A stretch of 64,000 nt of DNA, taken from Massilia sp. KIM. GTDB taxonomy: Bacteria > Pseudomonadota > Gammaproteobacteria > Burkholderiales > Burkholderiaceae_D. Of this stretch, positions 1 to 8,283 are shown piece after piece. Each line of letters starts with the position of its first letter. Positions within the stretch are counted from its first letter, which is position 1. The stretch spans positions 248,001 through 312,000 of the forward strand of contig NZ_MVAD01000003.1 in assembly GCF_002007115.1 (NCBI RefSeq). Direction: 5' to 3'. The position numbers and the translations under genes were made by a program. Below the pieces are notes generated by a model. That model was not told the origin of the DNA. It was given only the letters and a program-made list of their open reading frames with translations, and searched no databases.

Positions 1-22
1 CCATTGTTCGGGGAACCCCTCC

Positions 23-832
23 ATGAAACGCAGTCTCCAGACGACTATCGTCGCGCTCTTGCTCGGCGCAGCCACCCAGGCCTCGGCGGCCCAGATCAGC
101 CTCAAGGCCGGGCTGGCGCCCGGGTATCTCGGCGCAGGCAGCTACCACAGCAGCTTCGACGCGAGCCTCGCCCTGCCCAAGGCATTCACCATCCAGGGCC
201 TGTCCATTTCCTTCCTGTTCAGCGATGACCAGGACAGCTACGTCGACTTCTATGGCCCGAGCAAGACGGTGGCTGCCGGACCGACGTGGGACACCAGCAC
301 GCTGGAGTACTTCAACAAGACCAAGATGACGAGGACCGGAACCCGCGTCTTCGAGGGCGAATCGGTCACGCTCTCCTTCGGTTCCCTGGTGCTCGACGGC
401 ACGACCGAGGACCAGGGCGGCGCCATCGCGACCACCAGCACGAAAGGCGCCTCGCTTGGCACCAAGCTCATGAAGAACGGCGGCGAGGCATGCACGGTCG
501 CCGGGAAATCGGGCTGCAAGAGCTACAGCGTGTACAGCGTCAAGGACAACGAGACCACCTGGACGCAGGTGAACTTCAGCGGCGACTTCGGCGTCGGCGA
601 GTCGCTGATGTCCCAGCAGGACCTGCTGGACGCGCTGCTGTCGACCCGGATGCTGAACTTCCAGCTCGACGTGCTGGGCGACCTGAACCTGGTCGGCGCA
701 AGCCTGAACATCGACTACACCGAGCAGGTGAAGAGCCTGCCCACAGCCGCGGTGCCGGAACCCGGCTCGGTCAGCCTGTTCGGCGCGGCCCTCCTGGGCA
801 TGGCAGGCATGCGCCGCCGGCGCAAGGCCTGA
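23..832 (+). CDS. PEP-CTERM sorting domain protein
   Basis: A 269-residue exported protein of unknown function. Residues 1-22 form a signal peptide (KR followed by a hydrophobic run ending near ASA), and the last 26 residues hold a PEP-CTERM sorting signal: VPEPGS, a short hydrophobic helix, then the basic tail RRRRK. In this family the tail is recognised by exosortase/EpsH-type enzymes and cleaved at the envelope, so the product is probably surface-associated or released with exopolysaccharide. The middle is Ser/Thr/Gly-rich with one Cys pair (near residues 159 and 165) and no domain I recognise. The ATG follows a weak ribosome binding site in a GGGGAACCCC palindrome. It stands alone, convergent with the LysR gene. 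Confidence 0.9.
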   Translation: MKRSLQTTIVALLLGAATQASAAQISLKAGLAPGYLGAGSYHSSFDASLALPKAFTIQGLSISFLFSDDQDSYVDFYGPSKTVAAGPTWDTSTLEYFNKTKMTRTGTRVFEGESVTLSFGSLVLDGTTEDQGGAIATTSTKGASLGTKLMKNGGEACTVAGKSGCKSYSVYSVKDNETTWTQVNFSGDFGVGESLMSQQDLLDALLSTRMLNFQLDVLGDLNLVGASLNIDYTEQVKSLPTAAVPEPGSVSLFGAALLGMAGMRRRRKA

Positions 833-845
833 GCGTCTGCCTCCA

Positions 846-872
846 GCGCATCGTCGCGGCGCGGCGATGCGC
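846..872. terminator. GC-rich hairpin between convergent genes
   Basis: Arms GCGCATCG and CGATGCGC are separated by 11 bases, just after the PEP-CTERM stop codon. There is no T-run, so this is only terminator-like. The rest of the gap up to 955 shows nothing else. Confidence 0.35.
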
Positions 873-955
873 GTGCCAGCCCTCGGCGACTCTTCCAGCG
901 CCGTCCCCCCTCCTCCCCATCTCGAGCCGCGAGCAGCTGCGCCGGACATACCGAG

Positions 956-1876
956 CTACCGCCTGGGCGGCGTCCGGCAGGCGGTGGCCGAGTGGTCCGT
1001 CAAGGAGGCCAGTGCTGTCGCGAAGAATTCGGTCACCTTTCTCACGCGGGCCGGGATGAATTTGCGATTCGGCCAGACCAGGCTGACGTCGCGCGTGCTG
1101 CCGACGAACTCGTCGAGGACAGTCATGATGTCCGGATGACGCAGCTCGCCAACCAGGGAGGCGCGGTTGAACATCCCGATGCCGATGCCGTCTTTGACGG
1201 CCGACAGGATCGTTTCGACCGTATTCGAGCGCAGATTGCCGCGCACCGCGACACTGAAGCTGCCGTCAGGCCCCTGGAAAGGCCAGTCCGACATGTCGTT
1301 GAACACGAGGCAGTTGTGATCGACGAGCTCCGCCGGCGTCTCCGGGATGCCGTGCCGCTCGAAATACTGGCGCGATCCAGCGCACACGAGGGAAGTGCTG
1401 GCCACCTTCTTCACAACGGCATCGGGATGCTTCAGCGGACTCACCCTGATCGACAGGTCAATGCCTTCCGCCGGCAGGTCCCAGACGCTGTCTGACAAGC
1501 GCAGATCGAGCTCGAGCTTGGGATACAGGGCCAGCAGGCGGGGTATCAAGGGCAGCACGTGAAGACGGCCGAAGGTGGCGGAGGCGGCCACCCGGACAAG
1601 GCCCGAGACCTCGAGCCGGCTCTCCACGATCTCGCCATCGGCCAGCGCCATCTCGTCGAGCAAGGGCTTCATGCGCTCGTAGTATTTCCGCCCCTGCTCG
1701 GTGAGGATCACGCTGCGGGTGCTCCTGTTGAACAGCTGAATACCCAAGCGCGCTTCCAGCGAACCCACGGCCTTGCTGATGGCCGACTGCGAGTCGCCGG
1801 TGCGCCGGGCCGCTGCGGAAAATCCGCCGGCCTCGACCACCGCCACAAACGCATTCAGTTCCTGGAATCGGTCCAT
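956..1876 (-). CDS. LysR-family transcriptional regulator
   Basis: A 306-residue LysR-type regulator. The N-terminal winged helix-turn-helix (about residues 1-60, with FSAAARRTGDSQSAISKAVG as the HTH core) is followed by a substrate-binding domain from about residue 90. I chose the internal ATG at 1876 because family members begin MDRFQELNAF; an upstream in-frame ATG would add seven non-conserved residues. It is divergent from the SDR gene at 2074, and a palindrome in the shared gap fits a LysR box. The classic arrangement suggests it controls the SDR/deacetylase pair. The inducer is unknown. Confidence 0.9.
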   Translation of the reverse strand: MDRFQELNAFVAVVEAGGFSAAARRTGDSQSAISKAVGSLEARLGIQLFNRSTRSVILTEQGRKYYERMKPLLDEMALADGEIVESRLEVSGLVRVAASATFGRLHVLPLIPRLLALYPKLELDLRLSDSVWDLPAEGIDLSIRVSPLKHPDAVVKKVASTSLVCAGSRQYFERHGIPETPAELVDHNCLVFNDMSDWPFQGPDGSFSVAVRGNLRSNTVETILSAVKDGIGIGMFNRASLVGELRHPDIMTVLDEFVGSTRDVSLVWPNRKFIPARVRKVTEFFATALASLTDHSATACRTPPRR

Positions 1877-1939
1877 CTCGTCCTCATCAGTGTGCACAGG
1901 CCAGCAATATCCACGCGATATCCGTCGAACCCAGGTTTA

Positions 1940-1960
1940 TATATTCCAATTCGGAATATA
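1940..1960. promoter_or_regulatory. LysR-type operator palindrome
   Basis: TATATTCC and GGAATATA are perfect inverted arms around AATTC, containing a T-N11-A core. The site lies midway in the divergent gap between the LysR gene (start 1876) and the SDR gene (start 2074). That position and form are typical of an activator/autorepressor site of a LysR regulator. Not tested. Confidence 0.6.
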
Positions 1961-2073
1961 ACTGATTATAAACGCATGGATTATCGCGCTCTCCCTCATA
2001 AATTACGATGTCCTCCGGTCGCCCCGAAAGGCGCACCAGATCAACCACCCATCATCGATGAAGGATCGACATC

Positions 2074-2847
2074 ATGAGCACTGAATCCATCCAAGCGGCC
2101 GCGTCGGTCGCCCTATCCCAACACCTCGCCGGCAAGAAAATCGTGGTCGTCGGCGGAAAGACCGGCATCGGCCTGGGCGTCGCGCGGGCCGCGCAGGCGG
2201 CGGGCGCTTCCGTGGTCCTCGCCAGCCGGCGCATTGCGTCGGTACAAGAGCGGCCGGAGCTGGCCGATTTCACCCAGGTGCGCCTGGACATGCGCGACGA
2301 AGCGTCGGTCAAGGCGGCCTTCGAGGCCATCGGCCCCTTCGATCACCTGGTCGTCACCGCCGCGCCGGATCTCGGCACCTGGGGCGCGTTCATGGACGAG
2401 AGCGCGGACGGCGCGCGCAGCTATATGGAAGGCAAGTACCTGGGCAGCTGGATGTGCGCACGCCATGGCGCGCCGAAACTGCGCGCCCAGGGTTCGATCA
2501 CCTTCCTGACCGGTGGCCTGGCCGTGCGGCCAAAACCCGGCTATGCCGCCGTGACTTCGGCCTTCGTGGCAGTGGAGGCCTTGTCGAAGTCACTCGCGCT
2601 GGAGCTGGGGCCGATCCGCGTCAACACGATCCGCCCGGGCTTCGTCGATACCGACATGTGGAGCTTCCTGCCCACGGATGCCCGCGAGGGGCTGAAACGC
2701 CAGGTCGAGGAAAGCTTCCCGGCACGGCGTACGGGCAAACCGGAAGACATTGGCCATGCGGCGCTGTTCCTGATGACCAACCCCTACGTCACCGGGACGG
2801 TGATCGAAGTCGCCGGGGGCGAGAACCTGGTCCCCAGCCTGGGCTGA
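2074..2847 (+). CDS. SDR-family oxidoreductase, atypical active site
   Basis: A 257-residue Rossmann-fold protein of the short-chain dehydrogenase family. The cofactor loop GGKTGIGLG lies near residues 26-34, and the C-terminal part has the typical RVNTIRPGFVDTDMW segment. The usual catalytic Tyr-x3-Lys is not where expected: alignment through the conserved VEALSKSLALELG helix places Val and Phe at the Tyr and Lys positions. It may be an SDR with altered catalysis or a binding role. A ribosome binding site (AAGGAT) precedes the ATG. It is followed by the deacetylase gene 55 bases downstream, probably one transcription unit under the divergent LysR regulator. Confidence 0.85.
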   Translation: MSTESIQAAASVALSQHLAGKKIVVVGGKTGIGLGVARAAQAAGASVVLASRRIASVQERPELADFTQVRLDMRDEASVKAAFEAIGPFDHLVVTAAPDLGTWGAFMDESADGARSYMEGKYLGSWMCARHGAPKLRAQGSITFLTGGLAVRPKPGYAAVTSAFVAVEALSKSLALELGPIRVNTIRPGFVDTDMWSFLPTDAREGLKRQVEESFPARRTGKPEDIGHAALFLMTNPYVTGTVIEVAGGENLVPSLG

Positions 2848-2902
2848 GCAAGGACGGCTGCCGCGCAGCCCGCTCCCACCACCATCACGAAAGGACTTCA
2901 GC

Positions 2903-3979
2903 ATGAAAGAACAAGACCGTTCCAGGTTCTCCGGCGCCGAGGCATCCATGCCGGCGCGACGCAGTTTTCTTGCACGCACGAGCGGCGCCCTCGCGGGCGC
3001 GCTGGCCAGCGGCGTGGTACTGGGCGATGCAGCCGCGCAGGCCGCAGGCAACGAAAGCGAATCGGGTGCTCGCGCGCTTGGCAAGCCGGGCGGAGGCAAG
3101 GGTTTCTGGCCGAACGGCGCGCGCCTGGCGGTCAGCGTGTCGATGATGTTCGAAGGCGGCGGCCAGCCGATATCCGGAGCCGGCGGGCTGATTCCGGAAC
3201 CGATCGCCAGGGGCGTGCCGGACCTGCCGACCAACGCCTACTTCGCCTACGGCTACTACGAGGGCATTCCACGGGCGCTCGACCTGTTCGACAAGCACGG
3301 CATCAAGGTGTCCTCCTTCATGATCGGCGAAGCCATCAAGAAGATGCCCGACCTGGCCCAGGAAATCGTCCGACGCGGCCACGAGGCGGCGGCGCATGGC
3401 CGCACCTGGAGCAACTCCTACCATCTGTCGCGCAGCGAGGAAAAGCGCTTCATCGCGGACTCCGCTGAAACCATCCTGCGCATCACCGGCCAGCAGGCGG
3501 TGGGATGGAACGCCTACTTCCTGCGCAATTCGGTGCATATTCTGGAAACGCTGCAGGAGCTCGGTTTCCTCTATCACATCGACGAGCCCAGCCATGACGA
3601 ACCCTTCATCGTTCCCGTCAAGGGCAAGGACTTCGTCACCGTTCCCTACACCTTCCACCTGAACGATATCTCGGCCTATCCGTTCGACGGCTACAACCCG
3701 ATGGCCTACGAGCAGGCGCTGAAGGACGAGTTCGATCAGCTCTACGAGGAAGGCGCGCATCGCCGCCGCATGATGCTGGTCGGCTTCCATGACCGCATCA
3801 ACGGCCACGCCAACCGCATCCGCATGCTGGACCGCTTCTTCACCTACGCGAAATCCAAGCCGGATGTCTGGTTCGCGCGCAAGGACGAGATCGCACGCTG
3901 GGTGCTGGAGCACCGCGAGGATACGCCGGTACTGCGGCGTGGACCGGCCGCCCTCTCGGGCCTGCCGGGGCCCGGCTGA
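2903..3979 (+). CDS. Tat-exported polysaccharide deacetylase (NodB fold, PuuE-like)
   Basis: A 358-residue carbohydrate esterase-4/NodB-type protein. A twin-arginine motif (RRSFLAR, residues 19-25) and hydrophobic stretch up to about residue 48 predict Tat export with a folded metal site. The domain that follows resembles the PuuE/allantoinase branch more than chitin deacetylases: the first motif reads FEGGG instead of the TFDDG metal motif, and RRGHEAAAHG with a later SNSYH gives the His motif. The start follows AAAGGA. The context (SDR plus LysR regulator) suggests modification or breakdown of a small amide or acetylated substrate in the periplasm; the substrate cannot be read from the sequence. 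Confidence 0.8.
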   Translation: MKEQDRSRFSGAEASMPARRSFLARTSGALAGALASGVVLGDAAAQAAGNESESGARALGKPGGGKGFWPNGARLAVSVSMMFEGGGQPISGAGGLIPEPIARGVPDLPTNAYFAYGYYEGIPRALDLFDKHGIKVSSFMIGEAIKKMPDLAQEIVRRGHEAAAHGRTWSNSYHLSRSEEKRFIADSAETILRITGQQAVGWNAYFLRNSVHILETLQELGFLYHIDEPSHDEPFIVPVKGKDFVTVPYTFHLNDISAYPFDGYNPMAYEQALKDEFDQLYEEGAHRRRMMLVGFHDRINGHANRIRMLDRFFTYAKSKPDVWFARKDEIARWVLEHREDTPVLRRGPAALSGLPGPG

Positions 3980-3995
3980 GGCAAGCAGCGGCAGC

Positions 3996-4736
3996 TCATG
4001 CGGCTCGGTCGACGCCGCGCCGGCGGCGCAGCAGGGTGAAGACGACAGGCAGCCCGAGCAGCAGGATCGCGGCCCGGGAGGGCTCCGGTACCGGCGAAAC
4101 CGTCCCCCGCAGGCTGCCGCCCAGGCTCAGGAAGCCGAGGCCGCCGCCGGTCCCGAAGCTGTACTGCACACCGAGGGTTTCCGAAAACGCCGCCGTGCCA
4201 TTGCCGGTACCGATACTCGTGATCCCGTAGCTTATCTCGCCGTCATCGGTGGTCCCGAACAGGCTTGCCGACGCGTAGGTCGGATCGGCGCCGGCGTCAC
4301 CATGGGTGGCGACGCGGGCCTCGGCCGTGAAAATCACCTGCGTGTTCGGCGAGGCCTGAAAATTGTAGTCGGAGGTCCCGGCAATGTGCGTGTTCTGATC
4401 TCCGAGGGTAAGGCTCAAGCGCAGGCCTTCCGCGGAGACTTCGCCGAAGACGGCATTCGCGCCTTGGGTCAGGTTCAGTTGCCCGTGCTGATCCAGGGAA
4501 TCGCGCAATATGCCGCCGGACGGCTGCAGGATCGACGCGCTAATGCTTCCCCAGCGACCGGCCAGTTGCAGCCAGGGAGCCTACCCGTCGTCCGGGGCAA
4601 GGTCGATGAGCCGATAGCTCAGCCCCGTGACGGATACCTCGGCACGCGGCGGCGAGGCGACCGACTGCGCCATCGCATGCGTGCCGCACAGTGCGCCCGC
4701 CAGCAATATTGTTCTGCAGAATAAAGTGAGCTTCAC
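3996..4736 (-). pseudogene. PEP-CTERM protein gene interrupted by in-frame TAG
   Basis: Read on the minus strand from a GTG at 4736 (preceded by GGGGAGG), the frame encodes a signal peptide ending AMAQS, then VTGLSYRLIDLAPDDG, and hits TAG at 4581-4583. The same frame continues without another stop as APWLQLAGRWGSIS through to the PEP-CTERM tail (VPEPSR, hydrophobic helix, RRRRG) at 3996. The total is 247 codons including both stop codons. PEP-CTERM proteins of this type carry a LIDL-x-P-x-DG segment directly followed by hydrophobic residues, which supports a single ancestral gene. The nonsense codon is either a real mutation, an assembly error, or is read through. The C-terminal part has no good start of its own. 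Confidence 0.75.
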
Positions 4737-4881
4737 CGGCGCCTCCCCATGGTCACAGCCTTGCGCTACTCTGCACCAGGTCCATGGAATGCAGCGCCCG
4801 GCTGAACGGGCCACTGCCGGCATGGCGTCTATGAAAACGCCGCGCCGGCCTGAGCGACGAGGTCCTCTCGCCGGGTAGCTG

Positions 4882-5331
4882 CTAAGCCCTGGCGCGCGGT
4901 TTCAGGCGGAAGCTGATGCCCATGCGATTGATCGCATTCATGGCGGCGATCACGATCGTCAGCTCGACCAGGGCCTGTTCGCCGAACGCCGCCAGGGCCG
5001 CCGCGTAGGCCTCGTCCGAGGCATGGGTTTCGCTCACGCGCGTCACTTCCTCGGCCCAGGCGAGGGCCGCCCTTTCCTGGTCCGAGAACAGATACGCGAC
5101 CTCTTCCCAGACCGGCACCAGCACGATCTTGTCGACCGACATGCCGTGCTTGATGAGATCGCGCGTATGCACGTCGATGCAGTGCGCGCATCCATTGATT
5201 TGTGAAACCCGGAGAAAGACGAGGTGGATCAGTCCGGCGTCGAGCCCCGTGCCCGTCGTGACGTAGTGGTGGAGGGCTCCCAGCGCCTTGGCGCCGTCCT
5301 GCGATACCTGAAACCAGTTTGCGCGATTCAT
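4882..5331 (-). CDS. Carboxymuconolactone decarboxylase/AhpD-like protein
   Basis: A 149-residue AhpD-like protein. The redox motif CAHC with a following His (C48, C51, H55) matches alkylhydroperoxidase-type CMD proteins, which reduce peroxides or act as thiol oxidoreductases. The true start is the ATG at 5331, behind AGGAAAGGAAG, not the upstream in-frame ATG at 5445, which would add 38 unrelated residues and overlap the promoter. It is divergent from an ECF41 sigma factor gene, the standard genomic partner of this protein type, and has a textbook ECF41 promoter about 70 bases upstream, so it is probably the main target of that sigma factor. Confidence 0.9.
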   Translation of the reverse strand: MNRANWFQVSQDGAKALGALHHYVTTGTGLDAGLIHLVFLRVSQINGCAHCIDVHTRDLIKHGMSVDKIVLVPVWEEVAYLFSDQERAALAWAEEVTRVSETHASDEAYAAALAAFGEQALVELTIVIAAMNAINRMGISFRLKPRARA

Positions 5332-5399
5332 CGTTCTTGCTTCCTTTCCTGAAGTGGATGATGCGGCGGTCGCGAACGAGCGCCCGCCGTCATCCATGA

Positions 5400-5426
5400 G
5401 ACGTGGGGCGCTGCGTCCTTGTGACA
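5400..5426 (-). promoter_or_regulatory. ECF41-type promoter of the AhpD-like gene
   Basis: On the minus strand TGTCACA (5420-5426) is followed by a 16-base spacer and CGTC (5400-5403). This is the known ECF41 consensus (TGTCACA, spacer 16-17, CGTC). It lies about 70 bases upstream of the start at 5331. Confidence 0.8.
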
Positions 5427-5439
5427 GCCCCGATGAACG

Positions 5440-5466
5440 CGTCACAAAAGCGGCGCCAGGATCGTC
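5440..5466 (+). promoter_or_regulatory. ECF41-type promoter of the sigma factor gene (autoregulation)
   Basis: On the plus strand CGTCACA (5440-5446) is followed by a 16-base spacer and CGTC (5463-5466), 31 bases before the sigma factor ATG. It differs from the consensus at the first base only. Its -35 end is 13 bases from the -35 end of the opposite promoter, so both genes are expected to respond together. Confidence 0.7.
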
Positions 5467-5497
5467 TTGGAAGTATTGATCTCATTCCGGGATAGCC

Positions 5498-6373
5498 ATG
5501 AAGTCCGCCGACCTGCTCGCATTCGAAGCCTTGCGCCCACGCCTGTTCTCGATCGCCTACCGCATGCTGGGCATGCGCGCCGACGCGGAAGACGTAGTCC
5601 AGGATGCCTGGCTGCGCTTCAGCGCCGGCGCCCGCGATGAACTCAGGTCGGCCGAAGCCTGGCTGGTGACCATCACGACACGCCTGTCGATCGACCGCTT
5701 GCGCAGCCGGCAGCACGAGCGCGAGGCTTATACCGGCTGGTGGATTCCGGAACCCGTGGTCGAGATGGTGGAAGACACGCCCGAGACCGCCGTCGAACTG
5801 GCAAGCGAAGTGTCCGTCGCCATGCTCTGGGTGCTGGAACGCTTGACGCCCGAGGAGCGCGCCGCCTTCCTGATGCGCAAGGTGTTCGACCAGGATTACG
5901 CCGAGCTCGCGGCCATGCTCGGCAAGAGCGAAGCGGCTTGCCGGCAACTCGTCCACCGGGCCCAGGAACGGATACGCCAGGAGAGCCCGCGTTTCGCGGT
6001 CTCGAAGCACATGCACCGCGCCGTCCTCGACAAGTTCATGCAGGCGGCAGCCAGCGCCGATCGCGATGCGATGAAAAACCTGTTATCGGCCGATGTCGAG
6101 TACCGGGCAGACGGTGGAGGCAAAGTGCCGTCCCTGGACAAGCTTCTCGTCGGCACGGGACGCGTGGCGGGGCTGTATTGGGCGGTCGAGCACGCCTTCC
6201 CGGAACGGGTGGACTACAGGATGGCGCGCGTGAACGGCGAGCCCGGACTGCTGCGCTACATCGACGGCAAGCTCGAATCGGTGCAGTCTTTCTGCATCGA
6301 CGCGGGCGCCATCACGCATATCTATGTCGTCCGGAACCCGGATAAATTACAGGGCATTCCTTCGCTGCATTAA
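5498..6373 (+). CDS. ECF41-group RNA polymerase sigma factor (SigJ-like)
   Basis: A 291-residue extracytoplasmic sigma factor. Residues 7-75 hold region 2 and residues 105-165 region 4, followed by a C-terminal SnoaL-like extension that in this group controls activity in place of an anti-sigma factor. All three signature motifs of ECF41 are present: WIPEP (82-86), DGGGK (205-209) and NPDKL (280-284). No anti-sigma gene is nearby. The divergent AhpD-like gene and the two matching promoters complete the usual ECF41 module. The ATG lies behind a weak GGGATAG site. The 3' end overlaps the convergent M15 peptidase by four bases. The inducing signal is unknown. Confidence 0.93.
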   Translation: MKSADLLAFEALRPRLFSIAYRMLGMRADAEDVVQDAWLRFSAGARDELRSAEAWLVTITTRLSIDRLRSRQHEREAYTGWWIPEPVVEMVEDTPETAVELASEVSVAMLWVLERLTPEERAAFLMRKVFDQDYAELAAMLGKSEAACRQLVHRAQERIRQESPRFAVSKHMHRAVLDKFMQAAASADRDAMKNLLSADVEYRADGGGKVPSLDKLLVGTGRVAGLYWAVEHAFPERVDYRMARVNGEPGLLRYIDGKLESVQSFCIDAGAITHIYVVRNPDKLQGIPSLH

Positions 6374-7071
6374 TCGTCTCCGGGCGCATCGATCCCGCGC
6401 ACGTGGCGCGCGACGATCTCCGGCAGCATCTCCAGCACCAGTTCCCGCCCCAGCATGCCGTCCGCCGCGCGCAGCGCGTCGCCCAGGGCCTCGGTGCTGA
6501 AGGCGGCCAGCGCCGCTCCGGCCGAAGCGATATGGCTCAGGTGCCAGGGTTCGGGATACATGCCGCCCCGATAGCGGCGATAGGGCCGGAAGAAGCCGAA
6601 GCGCGCGATGTGGACGTCGAGCCAGGCGTGCAGGCCTTCGTAGACGCCGCCCGGCGCCACCTCCTGCGGCAGCAGCCGGGTGCGGTAGCCCTCGGGCATC
6701 GCATTGCGGTCGAAGACGTCGATGTCGGTGCCCCAGTGGCGGCGGGTGGCGCCCGGCAGGCCGGACCAGCCGAGGATGGCCCAGACCAGCTCTTCCGGCG
6801 ACATTGCGGCGTGCTCGCGCACCTGGCCGTGGATGTCGTGCAGCACGCCCTGCCCCGACCATTTCCTGTTCCAGATGTTGAGCTGGGCCCCGAAGGGACG
6901 CCAGGAGGCGATCGGCAGCAGGTCGATGCCGTCCTGGGCCGCGGCCGCGCGCAGGGCCAGGAAGGCCTGGGCCACCTCGGGACGGGCGGCGAAGCGCGGC
7001 TGGGAGTATTGCTGGATGTGGCTGCGCGCGAGCCCGGTCAGCTCGCGCGCGTCGAAGGCGGGCCCGTTCAC
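6370..7071 (-). CDS. M15-family D-alanyl-D-alanine carboxypeptidase-like protein
   Basis: A 233-residue protein with the zinc site of the VanY/M15 peptidases: SWRPF with Arg58 and Gln63, HWGTDID (H112, D118), and the catalytic/metal EPWH (E174, H177). These enzymes trim D-Ala or other residues from peptidoglycan stem peptides. No signal peptide or membrane helix is visible, so it could act on recycled muropeptides in the cytoplasm or use non-standard export. It lies 19 bases downstream of ccsB on the same strand and probably shares its transcript, though no link to cytochrome assembly is known. Confidence 0.8.
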   Translation of the reverse strand: MNGPAFDARELTGLARSHIQQYSQPRFAARPEVAQAFLALRAAAAQDGIDLLPIASWRPFGAQLNIWNRKWSGQGVLHDIHGQVREHAAMSPEELVWAILGWSGLPGATRRHWGTDIDVFDRNAMPEGYRTRLLPQEVAPGGVYEGLHAWLDVHIARFGFFRPYRRYRGGMYPEPWHLSHIASAGAALAAFSTEALGDALRAADGMLGRELVLEMLPEIVARHVRGIDAPGDD

Positions 7072-7090
7072 GACGTGCGCCGCCGGCGGA

Positions 7091-8257
7091 TCAGAGCTCG
7101 CCGTAGGAGTGCAGGCCGGACAGGAACATGTTCACGCCCAGGAAGGCGAAGGTGGTCACCAGCAGGCCGACCACCGCCCACCAGGCCGCCACGCGGCCGC
7201 GCAGGCCGGACATCAGGCGCATGTGCAGCCAGGCCGCGTAGTTCAGCCAGACGATCAGGGCCCAGGTTTCCTTCGGGTCCCAGGACCAGTAGCCGCCCCA
7301 GGCCTCGGCCGCCCACAGCGCGCCCAGGATGGTGGCCACGGTGAAGAAGGCGAAGCCGACCGAGATCGACTTGTACATCACGTCGTCCAGCACCTCCATC
7401 GACGGCAGGCGGTCGGCCAGGATGCCGTGCGACTTCAGCAGGTAGGCGGTGCCGACCATCGCGGCCAGGGCGAAGGTGCCATAGCCGATGAAGTTGGCCG
7501 GCACGTGGATCTTCATCCACCAGCTCTGCAGGGCCGGCACCAGCGGCTGGATGTCGGCGGCGTCGCGCGAGACCGTGTACCACAGCAGGAAGGCGACCGC
7601 CGCGGCGATGATCAGGAGCACGAAGGGGCCCAGCTGGCGGGTGGCGTAGCGCTCTTCGTAGTACAGGTAGAACATGGCCGTGATCAGGGCGAACAGGATG
7701 AAGACCTCGTACAGGTTCGACACCGGGATGTGGCCCACGTCCGGCCCGATCAGGTAGGACTCGTACCAGCGCACCATCATGCCGGTGGCGCCCAGCACCA
7801 CGCCGGCCCAGCACAGCCGGGTGCCGACGCCGCTGCCGAAGCCGCTGCGGCTGAACAGGCCGACCCAGTAGAACACGGTCGAGAACACGAACAGCGCGCT
7901 CATCCAGAGGATGGCGGACTGGCTCGACAACATGTACTTGAGGAAGAATTTCTGGTTGGCGGCCGCCAGCACGCCGTCATACATGCCGATCGCGCCCAGC
8001 GACAGCGCGCCCACCAGGGGCAGCAGCCAGCGCATCGGTTTCCAGTGCCAGCCCAGCACCGCGAAGGTCGGCGCGGTGCACAGCAGGATCGTCTTTTCGT
8101 AGACGTCCATGAAGTCGGCGTAGCGGTTGAGCGCGAACAGGGCCGCCGCGCACAGCGCCAGGGCGTACACCCAGTCGAAGGCGTTCAGGCGACGGAAGTA
8201 ACCGGGCTCTTCCTTGTAGAGCTCGGCGCGGCTTGCTTGGGACTGGGACAATTCCAT
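7091..8257 (-). CDS. ccsB: Cytochrome c biogenesis protein CcsB/CcsA (system II heme handler)
   Basis: A 388-residue polytopic membrane protein. Near residue 321 it carries the tryptophan-rich WWD-type motif (GGYWSWDPKETW) that holds heme at the outer membrane face, and it has about eight transmembrane helices. With ResB it forms the system II cytochrome c synthase, which moves heme across the membrane and attaches it to CXXCH motifs. The ATG at 8257 follows GGAGG. It lies 26 bases downstream of resB, in the same operon. Confidence 0.95.
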   Translation of the reverse strand: MELSQSQASRAELYKEEPGYFRRLNAFDWVYALALCAAALFALNRYADFMDVYEKTILLCTAPTFAVLGWHWKPMRWLLPLVGALSLGAIGMYDGVLAAANQKFFLKYMLSSQSAILWMSALFVFSTVFYWVGLFSRSGFGSGVGTRLCWAGVVLGATGMMVRWYESYLIGPDVGHIPVSNLYEVFILFALITAMFYLYYEERYATRQLGPFVLLIIAAAVAFLLWYTVSRDAADIQPLVPALQSWWMKIHVPANFIGYGTFALAAMVGTAYLLKSHGILADRLPSMEVLDDVMYKSISVGFAFFTVATILGALWAAEAWGGYWSWDPKETWALIVWLNYAAWLHMRLMSGLRGRVAAWWAVVGLLVTTFAFLGVNMFLSGLHSYGEL

Positions 8258-8283
8258 GTTTTCCTCCAGGTCACTGCCTTAGC

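Noticed and set aside
4581..4583. TAG as a pyrrolysine or recoding codon
   Set aside because: No pyl genes, no recoding structure, and PEP-CTERM proteins have no known use for it; a nonsense mutation or sequence error is simpler.
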